Part shown: positions 1-7,764 of the stretch, piece by piece
Layout of the letters: every line of letters begins with the position of its first letter
Numbering within the stretch: the first letter of the stretch is position 1
Source: Saprospiraceae bacterium
Lineage (GTDB): Bacteria > Bacteroidota > Bacteroidia > Chitinophagales > Saprospiraceae
NCBI GenBank assembly: GCA_027488935.1
Contig: JAIYAP010000013.1
Coordinates: 1 to 64,000 of the forward strand
Reading direction: 5' to 3'
Length of the DNA: 64,000 nt
Made by a program: the position numbers and the translations under genes
Notes under the pieces: generated by a model
Told to the model about the DNA's origin: nothing
Databases searched by the model: none
Seen by the model: only the letters and a program-made list of their open reading frames with translations

Positions 1-102
1 ATGATCGATAGAGTTTTTGAAGTGTTTGCCAATATCCCAAACCTCACAAAAAGTCATCCGGCATTACAAATACTATATAATCTTGGTAAAATCGCAGCAT
101 AA
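1..102 (+). CDS. C-terminal tail of an unidentified protein (partial)
   Basis: An open frame runs from the first base to a TAA at 100-102 and encodes 33 residues ending in LGKIAA. The first codon happens to be ATG, but the frame is open to the window edge, so this is more likely the end of a longer gene than a complete small one. The visible peptide is mixed hydrophobic and basic with no motif I recognise. The 40 bases between it and the next gene are AT-rich and hold no clear promoter or terminator. Confidence 0.4.
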   Translation: MIDRVFEVFANIPNLTKSHPALQILYNLGKIAA

Positions 103-142
103 TTCTTCACGAACCATTGTTTTTAATAAAATTAAGTAAAAC

Positions 143-1126
143 GTGAAAGACTTAAGTACGATCTTATCTGATCTGATTCCCGATTTTCCCACAGGAAATC
201 TTGCCTACAAAGAAAAATTACAAACAACAATACGCCTGTTGCAATACCAATATCCGGAAAAAGCAAAAACACAATTGGAGCAAGCCATTGCACTGGATGC
301 AAGCCTCCCCGCCGCCTGGATTGGCCTGGCTTTTCTGGAATGGACACAAATACCGCCCGATCGTTTGCAAGCCTTGCAAGGTGAGACCTTGTTACAAGGC
401 GTGCAAAACCTGCCCGCTGCCCTGCAACATAAATACATCGGTGTGTTTTTGGCTTTTGTGGCGCAACAACACGGTAAGGCGATTCAACAACAAGTGGAAA
501 AATGCTGGATCCAAAAACAATATCCCACCGCAGTGGAGCAGCAACCTTTCCTGGACATGCTGCGGGCGGTGCTGGATGGCGCCGACGAACCGTTGACCCC
601 TTTGCTTGCCTATTCCTTGGGCGCAAATCCCCCACGCCGCTTGTCGACCCAACCCTTGGACGCGATTGCACAAAATCCATATGGGCTACCTTGTATGCTG
701 GTTTATAGAACAATTCCTTTGATGCAGGTGGCTAAACAGGTTGTTGAAAAGATTGAAACCCCGGATGCATGCGCGTGGGCGAACGCTGGACTGCAATCCT
801 GGCGCCATGCGGTGCTGTTTCTGGTGGATGCTCAAAAGGAATTGTTGTTCGAAGATTACCAGCAGGGTTGGCGACACCCCAATCCAACTGCGCAAAATGT
901 GCATGATTTGACGGTACCGGCCTCCGATACATTCCATCAATTGCTGCATTGGGTAGGGGCAGAAAACGGTGCTTTATGCCAACATTGGACCCGAATGCGG
1001 ACATACCCGTTGCCTAAGAAGGACGTTTTAGCCTTCCGCAGCCGTAGACAGTTTCACCATACGATGGATCAGGAATGGCGGCTTTTTAAAAATACCTACC
1101 TGCGCACGGAGGAGATGGGTGTGTGA
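143..1126 (+). CDS. Hypothetical protein with an N-terminal TPR-like repeat
   Basis: A 327-residue soluble protein that starts at GTG. Residues about 40-70 (EKAKTQLEQAIALDASLPAA) have the alternating small/large helix pattern of one tetratricopeptide repeat, suggesting protein-protein contact. The rest is helical in character and I do not recognise a family or catalytic motif. There is no signal peptide or membrane segment, so a cytoplasmic location is inferred. Its 3' end overlaps the convergent glycosyltransferase gene by 31 bp, so the two messages are complementary at their ends. Function unknown. Confidence 0.75.
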   Translation: MKDLSTILSDLIPDFPTGNLAYKEKLQTTIRLLQYQYPEKAKTQLEQAIALDASLPAAWIGLAFLEWTQIPPDRLQALQGETLLQGVQNLPAALQHKYIGVFLAFVAQQHGKAIQQQVEKCWIQKQYPTAVEQQPFLDMLRAVLDGADEPLTPLLAYSLGANPPRRLSTQPLDAIAQNPYGLPCMLVYRTIPLMQVAKQVVEKIETPDACAWANAGLQSWRHAVLFLVDAQKELLFEDYQQGWRHPNPTAQNVHDLTVPASDTFHQLLHWVGAENGALCQHWTRMRTYPLPKKDVLAFRSRRQFHHTMDQEWRLFKNTYLRTEEMGV

Positions 1127-2613
1127 GCTGGTATTGTCTCCAGCAAGCCCGATAAACGGTCGGTTTGCCCACGCACTTCAAAAATATAGGTTTGGCGGTC
1201 TTTCTTAAAACGTGGATCATATACTCGATATGCTCCCAATAACTGGAGCCGCGGGTCTTGCTCCAGGCGCGTTAAAGGCGTTTTGCCTTCATTGGGCATG
1301 AATTTATCATCCCAGATCACCAGACTACCCTCGGGCACGGGTTCGCCGGAATACAATCGGTCCGGTGTTCTGGACAGGTTATGGTCGAAATAATCGAGGT
1401 CAAATGCCAAGGCTGCGTCTACCGATGCATGGTATTTAACCCGTTCTGCCAGGTCGGGCAGCCGTTGTTGCAAATCTTTGGCCGAATTGCGCAAACTCTG
1501 CTGGGCGGCATTTAAGGTGAAATCGTAACGCAAGGTGCGGTGCATCGCCAATCCAAACACTAAACCGCCGGCCAAAATCAGGTAACGTAAGGCATATGGT
1601 ACCTGTTTCGGCAAAGCCTGAAACGACCAGGTAAATCCGCGCCAAGCCACCAATAAGATCATCGGCATAATGCCCAATACCACCCGCAACAAGCCGAGCG
1701 ATTTGAAAATGCCGTAATACCAAAACAGGGAATGGGCCGCCAGGTAACTCAGCATGACACCATATATAAGGATGGTCTCTTTGCGCGCAATGGGGTCTTT
1801 GAACCATTGGTTTTTGAACAATAAACGCCGTATGCCATCCAAACAGCCGACCACCAGAAAAAAGGTTACGCCCCAACCGATGACGTTGGGCATGCCTTTA
1901 ATAAAGGTATCCCAACTGCCGCGCCCATACACAATGGACAAGGTGGCATACGGATTTTGGTGCACGGTCCACAACAAATCATGGTGGTAGCCATATCCTG
2001 CCAGGCCGACAACCAGATGTCCAACGGCCAATAAAGGGAGGTAGCGCACATCCCGCGCGAGCAACATGTACACGATGACCGGGCAAAACACGATCAAACC
2101 TTCTGAACGCACCAAGGGCAAAAACGAAAGCAGGATATAACCCGCCCATTTGCGGTCGTACCAAATCAGGGCGATGCTGCCCGCCAACCAAAAGGCAAAC
2201 ATCGGCTCGGTTAGGCTCGAAAGGGTATGGGTGAGGTTCATGGGCGCGCAAATTCCAAATACTGGAATGATCCAGTAGTATCCGGTGCCAAAATATCGGG
2301 CAATGCGCACGGTAAAAGCCAGTTGAAAGGCCCAAAAGGTAACGTTTAATACTTTTACGGCACCAAAGCCTAGTTGGGCAACCGGAGCGGCAATCCACAC
2401 AAACAAGGGTTTGGCCCAATGATTGACAAAGTTCTCGGGGTGCACGAAAGCATACCGCGCAAACAAATAATGCTCTACGCTGTCGCCTTCATCGGCGGTA
2501 CCGTTGAAGACAACAGCAGCAAAACAAAGCAGGAGCCAAAAGAAGAAAATAAGGTAATCTTCAGGGTGAAATTGTATGCGCGATAAGGTTTGTGTGTCTT
2601 TATGCATGTGCAT
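1096..2613 (-). CDS. GT-C-like polytopic membrane glycosyltransferase
   Basis: An integral membrane protein of about 505 residues. From the chosen start a first membrane segment (YLIFFFWLLLCFAAVVF) is followed at once by an acidic DEG motif in the first external loop, the arrangement of GT-C glycosyltransferases that use polyprenyl-phosphate sugars. About ten further hydrophobic segments follow, then a soluble C-terminal part of about 130 residues. Transfer of a sugar to lipid, glycan or protein at the outer face of the inner membrane is inferred. The frame is open 24 codons further upstream, but that extension covers a hairpin and a -7 box, so the ATG at 2613 (or 2607) is preferred. It is the last gene of a four-gene minus-strand run. 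Acceptor and donor cannot be told. Confidence 0.72.
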   Translation of the reverse strand: MHMHKDTQTLSRIQFHPEDYLIFFFWLLLCFAAVVFNGTADEGDSVEHYLFARYAFVHPENFVNHWAKPLFVWIAAPVAQLGFGAVKVLNVTFWAFQLAFTVRIARYFGTGYYWIIPVFGICAPMNLTHTLSSLTEPMFAFWLAGSIALIWYDRKWAGYILLSFLPLVRSEGLIVFCPVIVYMLLARDVRYLPLLAVGHLVVGLAGYGYHHDLLWTVHQNPYATLSIVYGRGSWDTFIKGMPNVIGWGVTFFLVVGCLDGIRRLLFKNQWFKDPIARKETILIYGVMLSYLAAHSLFWYYGIFKSLGLLRVVLGIMPMILLVAWRGFTWSFQALPKQVPYALRYLILAGGLVFGLAMHRTLRYDFTLNAAQQSLRNSAKDLQQRLPDLAERVKYHASVDAALAFDLDYFDHNLSRTPDRLYSGEPVPEGSLVIWDDKFMPNEGKTPLTRLEQDPRLQLLGAYRVYDPRFKKDRQTYIFEVRGQTDRLSGLLETIPAHTPISSVRR

Positions 2614-2657
2614 AGGTTGGCTATGCGGCAAAAATAGTGGATTTTTTGGGTAGTCTG

Positions 2658-2690
2658 TTACAAAGATATTGCTCCGCTGGAGCAAGGTTT
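2658..2690. repeat. Short palindromic element (TACAAAGAT type), copy 1
   Basis: The run ttacaaagat (2659-2668) is followed by a perfect 7-bp stem, TTGCTCC (2669-2675) and GGAGCAA (2679-2685), with loop GCT. A related layout occurs at 10529-10552: tacaaagat, then a CCC-GCT-GGG hairpin with the same GCT loop. Two copies are too few to define a family here. Read on the minus strand, caaagata (2661-2668) is TATCTTTG, a perfect -7 box, with TTTG 22 nt upstream (2691-2694), so this copy may also be the promoter of the glycosyltransferase gene. Confidence 0.45.
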
Positions 2691-2700
2691 CAAACCCGCT

Positions 2701-3408
2701 CTATTTTTTAAAAATAGCATCACTGATCCCGCCATTTACCTTATAATTGGTCAAATTGATAAAGATCTGGCCATTTTTGGTTTTTCCAGTGCTGGGTTTG
2801 GGTGCGGCTGGTTTGTTCAGGTCGGTCGCAACCCCTTTCGGGATCTTGAATTTTTTAACGTCCACGGTGAAGACCAATTTATCGGGCAGACCATACGTTT
2901 TTTGTGCGCCATAGGTGTACTCAATGAGCATGGTGCCATTGGTGCGGGTGGTCAGTTGCGATTTGAGTACGAGGTTGTTGGCAGCGTCAATCCACAATTT
3001 GGCCAAAATAAGGTCCGAGGTATCAAGGGCCGGAATGATGTTGATGACCTGTACCGGTACGCCCAGTATTTTTTCTTGCCCAGTCAACACCGCCGTGTAG
3101 GTCGTTGAATCGCTGATGATTTTATAAAAATCATTAAACCCCTGTTTCGGCAGGAGCACGATGCCGGTGGATTGTACCTTGAACTTGTCTTTTTGCTTGA
3201 AATACACTTTGGCATTTACCGGCAAAATACGGATCATTGGGATATCGGAACGGATGTTGGCTTCCGCAGAGTAGTCTTTTACCTTGCTCATTTTTTGCAC
3301 CACCGCGTACAACAGTTGATTCGGTGTTTTTTGTGCATGAACCGTCGGCGCCACTACCAAGAAAGCAAGCGCAAACAGGGATAACCGGAAATATTGGAGA
3401 TTTATCAT
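2701..3408 (-). CDS. LolA-like outer-membrane lipoprotein carrier family protein
   Basis: A 235-residue exported protein with a clear signal peptide (hydrophobic LSLFALAFLVVAP, cleavage after VHA). The mature part shows the LolA-like plan: an early helix (QLLYAVVQKMSKVKDYSAEA), a run of beta strands with a YFKQKDKFKVQ strand, and long strands around VINIIPALD. In LolA proteins this half-barrel carries lipids or lipoproteins through the periplasm; Bacteroidota have several paralogues of unknown cargo. Its ATG overlaps the stop of the ABC permease by 4 bp, so the two are translationally coupled. The pairing suggests the ABC transporter and this carrier act on the same lipid-like substrate. A proline/lysine-rich insertion near residue 195 (AAPKPSTGKTK) is unusual for LolA. 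Confidence 0.65.
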   Translation of the reverse strand: MINLQYFRLSLFALAFLVVAPTVHAQKTPNQLLYAVVQKMSKVKDYSAEANIRSDIPMIRILPVNAKVYFKQKDKFKVQSTGIVLLPKQGFNDFYKIISDSTTYTAVLTGQEKILGVPVQVINIIPALDTSDLILAKLWIDAANNLVLKSQLTTRTNGTMLIEYTYGAQKTYGLPDKLVFTVDVKKFKIPKGVATDLNKPAAPKPSTGKTKNGQIFINLTNYKVNGGISDAIFKK

Positions 3409-4247
3409 GATAAAATGTCTTTTTTGTTGAATTTAAACAAGGCAATGCCAATCAGCACGACAATGTGGACAACCAAGATGATGACCGATTGCTGGATGGT
3501 TTCGATCGGGAAGGGCTCTTCGAAGAAACTGCGCCAGGCAATCATGTGGCTGGTAAACAAAAACGGCCGAATATTATCAAACACCGGCACATCCAGGGTG
3601 CCAATGATGGTAAAAAACAGGATAATGGCCATCGTGGTCACAATCGGCCCGATGGAATTATCGGAGAAACAGGACAGGGTGATGGACAAGGTAGCAATGG
3701 TCAGCAAGGCCAGGTAAGCCACCCCGAATCCTCCCATAAAGCGCCAGGCAAGGTCTGCATTTTGCAAAATGACCAATCCGTCGCTGTTGAGCACCATTAA
3801 GTCGCCCGAACCAAACAAAATATGACCAACGCCCAGGGCCATAAAGCCCAGCCACAGTAAAATGACCAAGGTGTAAGCGCCCCCAGCAAGAAATTTGCTC
3901 ATTAAAAGGCTGCTGCGCGAAATGGGTTTGGTGGCCAACATCCGCAAACTGCCCATGGCCGCTTCACCCGACACCAAATCGCCCGTAACCAGCGCAACCA
4001 ACAGCGGCACGTGGATGATGAGCATTTGCAGGATGATGAACGCGATCAAATCACCGTTCAGGATATCGCCTTCAAACGTAAGCGTCTGCTCAAAAGAGGA
4101 AGTAATAAACGATATATACGTCTTGCCATCCACTTTCATGGCAAACAAAATGACGCTCACCAAGGCCGAAATGGCAGCCAAACCGATGTAACTGCGGGGT
4201 TTGGCGGCTATTTTAATAAATTCGTTGTATGTGCTTTTCCAGAACAT
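3405..4247 (-). CDS. ABC-2 type transporter permease
   Basis: A 280-residue inner-membrane protein with six hydrophobic segments and the layout of ABC-2 family permeases: an N-terminal amphipathic stretch (STYNEFIKIAAKPRSYIGLA), then paired helices, with the cytoplasmic motif LRMLATKPISRSSLLMSKF that meets the ATPase in this family. It touches the ATPase gene by a single base and overlaps the LolA-like gene by 4 bp, so the three are one transcription unit. Substrate unknown; drugs, lipids or polysaccharides are typical for the family. Confidence 0.88.
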   Translation of the reverse strand: MFWKSTYNEFIKIAAKPRSYIGLAAISALVSVILFAMKVDGKTYISFITSSFEQTLTFEGDILNGDLIAFIILQMLIIHVPLLVALVTGDLVSGEAAMGSLRMLATKPISRSSLLMSKFLAGGAYTLVILLWLGFMALGVGHILFGSGDLMVLNSDGLVILQNADLAWRFMGGFGVAYLALLTIATLSITLSCFSDNSIGPIVTTMAIILFFTIIGTLDVPVFDNIRPFLFTSHMIAWRSFFEEPFPIETIQQSVIILVVHIVVLIGIALFKFNKKDILS

Positions 4248-5158
4248 TAGTTTTTCACGAGTTTTAAGAAGTAGTCTTCCAATTTGCGCTTCGATTCGAT
4301 GGCAAAAACGTTGACGCCTGCTGCGGAGAGGGAATTGTTTACCTGCGGAATGATTTCATGCGAAAGATGAATCAGCAGACTATTGGGTCCGGTGGCTTCA
4401 ATTTCGAGTTGGGGCCAGCGATCGGACATCAATTGCAGGGCCTTTTGCAGGTCGTCGAGTTCGATGCGCACAATCAATTCCTGGTTGTTGAGCAATTCCG
4501 ATACACTGCCTTGCACCAGGGAGCGGCCTTTGTTGATGATGACCATGCGGTTGGCGATCAGTTCAATTTCCGACAGGATATGCGAGGAAAGCACCACCGT
4601 TTTGTTGCGCTCGTTTTTGAGCTGCAAAATCAGGTTGCGGATGTCGATAATCCCTTGGGGATCAAGTCCGGTCGTGGGCTCGTCGAGGATAATGAGTTCC
4701 GGATCGTGCAGGAGGGTTTGGGCGATGCCGAGGCGTTGTTTCATGCCATGGGAAAACCCGGCCACCTTGTCTTTTTCGCGGCCTTTTAAGCCAACAAATT
4801 CCAGCATTTCCCCAATTTTGGAGCGCGTAATGCTAGCGCCCGAAATGCGGCCAAAGATCTCGAGGTTCTTTTGGGCAGAAAGGTATTTGTAGAAATCGGG
4901 TTTTTCGACGATACAGCCGATGCGCGAAAGGATGAAACTGCGGTTATGCGCCAGGTCGCGTCCAAACAGGCGCGTTTCGCCAGAGGTAGGCGTAATAAGT
5001 GACAACATGGTCCGAATGGTGGTGCTTTTACCCGCGCCATTGGGGCCCAGAAAACCAAATACATCCCCGGGATACACATCAAAACTGACATCTTCTACGG
5101 CTTTAAACTTGCCGTAATATTTTGCCAGTTGTTTTACTTCAATAATTTTATCCGACAT
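4247..5158 (-). CDS. ABC transporter ATP-binding protein
   Basis: The ATPase that drives the adjacent permease. From the ATG at 5158 (MSDKIIEVKQ) it has 303 residues with Walker A GPNGAGKST near residue 38, the Q-loop region, a signature-like FSHGMKQRLGIAQ, Walker B LIILDEPTTGLDP and the switch histidine in VVLSSHILSE. The C-terminal 80 residues form the extra domain common to NatA/CcmA-type subunits. The frame is open 20 codons further upstream but that part has no family character, so the downstream start is chosen. First gene of the operon ATPase, permease, LolA-like, glycosyltransferase. Confidence 0.93.
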   Translation of the reverse strand: MSDKIIEVKQLAKYYGKFKAVEDVSFDVYPGDVFGFLGPNGAGKSTTIRTMLSLITPTSGETRLFGRDLAHNRSFILSRIGCIVEKPDFYKYLSAQKNLEIFGRISGASITRSKIGEMLEFVGLKGREKDKVAGFSHGMKQRLGIAQTLLHDPELIILDEPTTGLDPQGIIDIRNLILQLKNERNKTVVLSSHILSEIELIANRMVIINKGRSLVQGSVSELLNNQELIVRIELDDLQKALQLMSDRWPQLEIEATGPNSLLIHLSHEIIPQVNNSLSAAGVNVFAIESKRKLEDYFLKLVKN

Positions 5159-5250
5159 TTTTGTGTTATTGTGCTGGGTTTGAAGCTTGTCAAACAAAGA
5201 ACCGGATCGTATGTTCAAGTAAAAGTGGAATGATCCTGTTTAAAAAACTT

Positions 5251-5258
5251 TAATTTTG
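5251..5258 (+). promoter_or_regulatory. -7 promoter element of the RecG-like gene
   Basis: TAATTTTG fits the Bacteroidota -7 consensus TAnnTTTG and lies 14 nt before the ATG at 5273, predicting a leader of about ten bases. No good -33 TTTG is seen at the usual distance, so confidence is limited. Confidence 0.4.
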
Positions 5259-5272
5259 CGGAAAATAAATCG

Positions 5273-6076
5273 ATGACAAAATCTGAATTAGAACAGTTGA
5301 TCTCACAAACGGAATCTGACCGATTGGAAAAGCCTGTTTCCTCACCTTGTCTCGAATCATCCATCCGTGATTTTACGCCAGGCCTTTTTGAGGCTTACCG
5401 CAACCAAGCCTTCGATGCCGAAACCATTTCCGCCAATCACCAAACGATTGAAGAACAAATGGCCGCGCTTCATTTTTTTAACCATCAATTTGGTTGTCCA
5501 ACCTATGCCGGTTTAATTTTGTTTGGGCGTAAACCACGCTATTTTCTACTGGGCCATTACGTCCAGTATTTGTTATTTCCAGGCAATGCTATCACCGATT
5601 TACCGATAGACCAGGCCGAAATTGCAGGTGATTTGCCGTCCATGATTCGGGAAATTGAAATAAGGATTCGCACTATTACGACCAATGCCTTGAAACAATT
5701 GGGTGCCTGGCGCGAACAAATTGTGCCCGATTACCCGGAATGGGCGGTTCGGGAACTTTTGATCAACGCTTTGGTACATCGGGATTATAGTTCCACCAGC
5801 CCAATTCGCTTTTATGTTTTCGAAGATCGGATTGAAATTACGAGTCCGGGTGGCTTATTCGGCACTAGTAATCCGGAGAATTTCCCGAATGTAAATGCTT
5901 ATCGGAATCCAGTATTGGCCGAGGCCGTTAAAACACTCGGGTTTATCAATCGATTCGGTTACGGAGTAGTGCGTGCACAAAGTTTGCTGTCCCAGAACGG
6001 AAACCCGCCCGCCGTATTCGAATTCTCCTCCGTTACCGTAAAAGTTACCATCTGGAAACGGACCCATTTGGAATAA
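5273..6076 (+). CDS. RecG-like ATP-binding protein (HATPase_c_4/AlbA_2 type), shortened N-terminus
   Basis: A 267-residue soluble protein of the group annotated as transcriptional regulators or 'ATP-dependent DNA helicase RecG-like', although it has no helicase motifs. The key motif RELLINALVHRDYS (about residues 161-174) is the Bergerat-type ATP site of HATPase_c_4 proteins, followed by IRFYVFEDRIEITSPGGLFG and RNPVLAEAVKTLGFINRFGYG, both typical. The usual N-terminal AlbA_2 domain of about 120 residues is nearly absent: only LISQTESDRLEKPVSSP resembles its first strand before the protein jumps to the central part. It may be a functional short form or a deletion. It is a lone gene with its own promoter. 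Confidence 0.75.
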   Translation: MTKSELEQLISQTESDRLEKPVSSPCLESSIRDFTPGLFEAYRNQAFDAETISANHQTIEEQMAALHFFNHQFGCPTYAGLILFGRKPRYFLLGHYVQYLLFPGNAITDLPIDQAEIAGDLPSMIREIEIRIRTITTNALKQLGAWREQIVPDYPEWAVRELLINALVHRDYSSTSPIRFYVFEDRIEITSPGGLFGTSNPENFPNVNAYRNPVLAEAVKTLGFINRFGYGVVRAQSLLSQNGNPPAVFEFSSVTVKVTIWKRTHLE

Positions 6077-6126
6077 AAGGTTTTTGTATTTTTACGCAAT
6101 CCTTTTCATCCAAAACCGAAACGATC

Positions 6127-7707
6127 ATGTTCTCATTTCGTACGATCCTCTCTGTTATTGCCTTTGTTGGACTTTCTTTCCAAGGATTTGCGCAAAACCA
6201 GGCGCCCATCCTTACCGATTTTACGGCAAATATCAACTGGAATACCAGCACCCTCACCCTCGAATATAATGTAAGCGACGCCGAAAATGATCCTTTGGAG
6301 GTGCTTGTGTCCTTTTCTAAAGATGGTGGCAAAACCTATCAAATTGATAATTTAGTGGGTTGCGTGGGTGATCTCGCTTATCCCGTCATTCCAGGCAACC
6401 AGAAAAAAATTACCTGTGCGACTGAAATGCTCATCGGCGTTGCGCCCGATTTTCGGGTGCGGTTGGTGGCCAATGACTTACAACCACTTGATATTCAAGC
6501 ACTGGTAAACCAGGTGGACAGCAATCGCTTGCGCGCTGATTTGCAGTTTGTGCAAGGGATTCGGCACCGCAGCACCGGACTTGCCAAATTGACCGCCGTG
6601 CGCGACTCGATGGAACACTTACTGGAGGCACAAGCTCTTTTTACCCAGGATCTTACTTTTCCCTATGCCGGCGGTTACACGGCACACAATATGGTAGGGA
6701 ATGCAGTCGGACTCACGGCGCCGGATACCATCGTGATCGTGGATGCGCATTACGATGGCGTTTCCAATGGTCCGGGTGCGGATGACAATGGCAGTGGGGT
6801 AGTGGGCGTGTGGGAAATTGCGCGGATATTGGGTGGACTACCCAGCAAAAAAACCGTACGGTATATCGGTTTCGACCTGGAGGAAGCGGGCCTTTTAGGC
6901 AGTATCAACTATGTCGTCAACCACCTTCCCGCTACGGAAAAGATCAAGGGAGTGTATAATTTTGAGATGATCGGCTTTTACTCAGAAAAAAACAACAGCC
7001 AAACCTTGCCTGCGGGATTTAACCAGTTGTTTCCAGCGGCTTACAATGCGGTTGCAGCACAGCAGTTTAAAGGCAATTTTATAACCAATGTTGGCAACGT
7101 GGCAAGCAAAGCACTCACCGATCAATTTGTAGCAGCTGCAGCCCAATACGTACCTGATTTGCGGGTAATTACGGTCAATGTGCCTGGTACGGGCTCCATC
7201 GCACAGGATTTACGCCGGAGTGACCATGCCCCGTTTTGGGATGGCGGGCATCAGGCTGTAATGCTCACAGACGGCGCAAATTTCAGAAATCCAAATTACC
7301 ACCAAGCCGGGGACACCCTGGGGGCACTGAATTATACCTTTATGTCGAACGTCGTAAAAGCAACCCTGGCTGCGATTGCGGAGTCGGCCGAATTGCTCCA
7401 CGGCGACCAGGCTTTTGCCAATTTTGATGGATTGGTTTCGGTAAAACAACCGCTAGACTGTAATTTTATAGCCTATACGGTACCTTCCGATCGTAGCCAT
7501 ATTTATATTCGCATTGATCAATGTGCTAACGATCCACTGAATTATACCCTTTTTGATGCAAAAGGCAGTCAGGTTGCAACCGGAAACTTGGAATCCCTTG
7601 CCGGGACCTTGCAGTCTGTGGCAATTACGCCTTTGCAAGCAGGTTTTTATCTGTTGCGTTTAAACAACGCTGCCGGTGCAAAAACCATAAAGTTGCACAT
7701 TGAATAA
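6127..7707 (+). CDS. Secreted M28-family metallopeptidase with T9SS-type C-terminus
   Basis: A 526-residue exported zinc peptidase. The signal peptide ends at GFAQ (residue 23). An Ig-like beta domain (about 28-120, YNVSDAENDPLEVLVSFSKD) precedes the M28 catalytic domain, which shows the di-zinc ligands and base in order: VDAHYDG (His208), GADDNGSG (Asp219/220), FDLEEAG (Glu252/253), YNFEMIGF and RRSDHAPFW. This is the fold of bacterial leucyl and PA-type aminopeptidases. The last 80 residues end in FYLLRLNNAAGAKTIKLHIE, a short type A T9SS sorting signal, so cell-surface or extracellular action is expected. Peptide degradation for nutrition is the likely role. Confidence 0.88.
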   Translation: MFSFRTILSVIAFVGLSFQGFAQNQAPILTDFTANINWNTSTLTLEYNVSDAENDPLEVLVSFSKDGGKTYQIDNLVGCVGDLAYPVIPGNQKKITCATEMLIGVAPDFRVRLVANDLQPLDIQALVNQVDSNRLRADLQFVQGIRHRSTGLAKLTAVRDSMEHLLEAQALFTQDLTFPYAGGYTAHNMVGNAVGLTAPDTIVIVDAHYDGVSNGPGADDNGSGVVGVWEIARILGGLPSKKTVRYIGFDLEEAGLLGSINYVVNHLPATEKIKGVYNFEMIGFYSEKNNSQTLPAGFNQLFPAAYNAVAAQQFKGNFITNVGNVASKALTDQFVAAAAQYVPDLRVITVNVPGTGSIAQDLRRSDHAPFWDGGHQAVMLTDGANFRNPNYHQAGDTLGALNYTFMSNVVKATLAAIAESAELLHGDQAFANFDGLVSVKQPLDCNFIAYTVPSDRSHIYIRIDQCANDPLNYTLFDAKGSQVATGNLESLAGTLQSVAITPLQAGFYLLRLNNAAGAKTIKLHIE

Positions 7708-7747
7708 GGATTTGGAATTTAACTTTTTATTCAGACCAAAGCGGCTT

Positions 7748-7755
7748 TATATTTG
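7748..7755 (+). promoter_or_regulatory. -7 promoter element of the RibF-GT2 gene
   Basis: TATATTTG is a perfect TAnnTTTG box ending 9 nt before the ATG at 7765. It overlaps the alternative TTG start at 7753, which therefore cannot be used from this promoter. The predicted leader is only about six bases. The -33 region is a T-run (7724-7728) and not a clean TTTG. Confidence 0.45.
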
Positions 7756-7764
7756 CCCCTATCT

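Noticed and set aside
4247-5218. GldA gliding-motility ABC ATPase
   Set aside because: Only a generic NatA-like ABC pair is seen; the neighbours are LolA-like and glycosyltransferase, not gldF/gldG.
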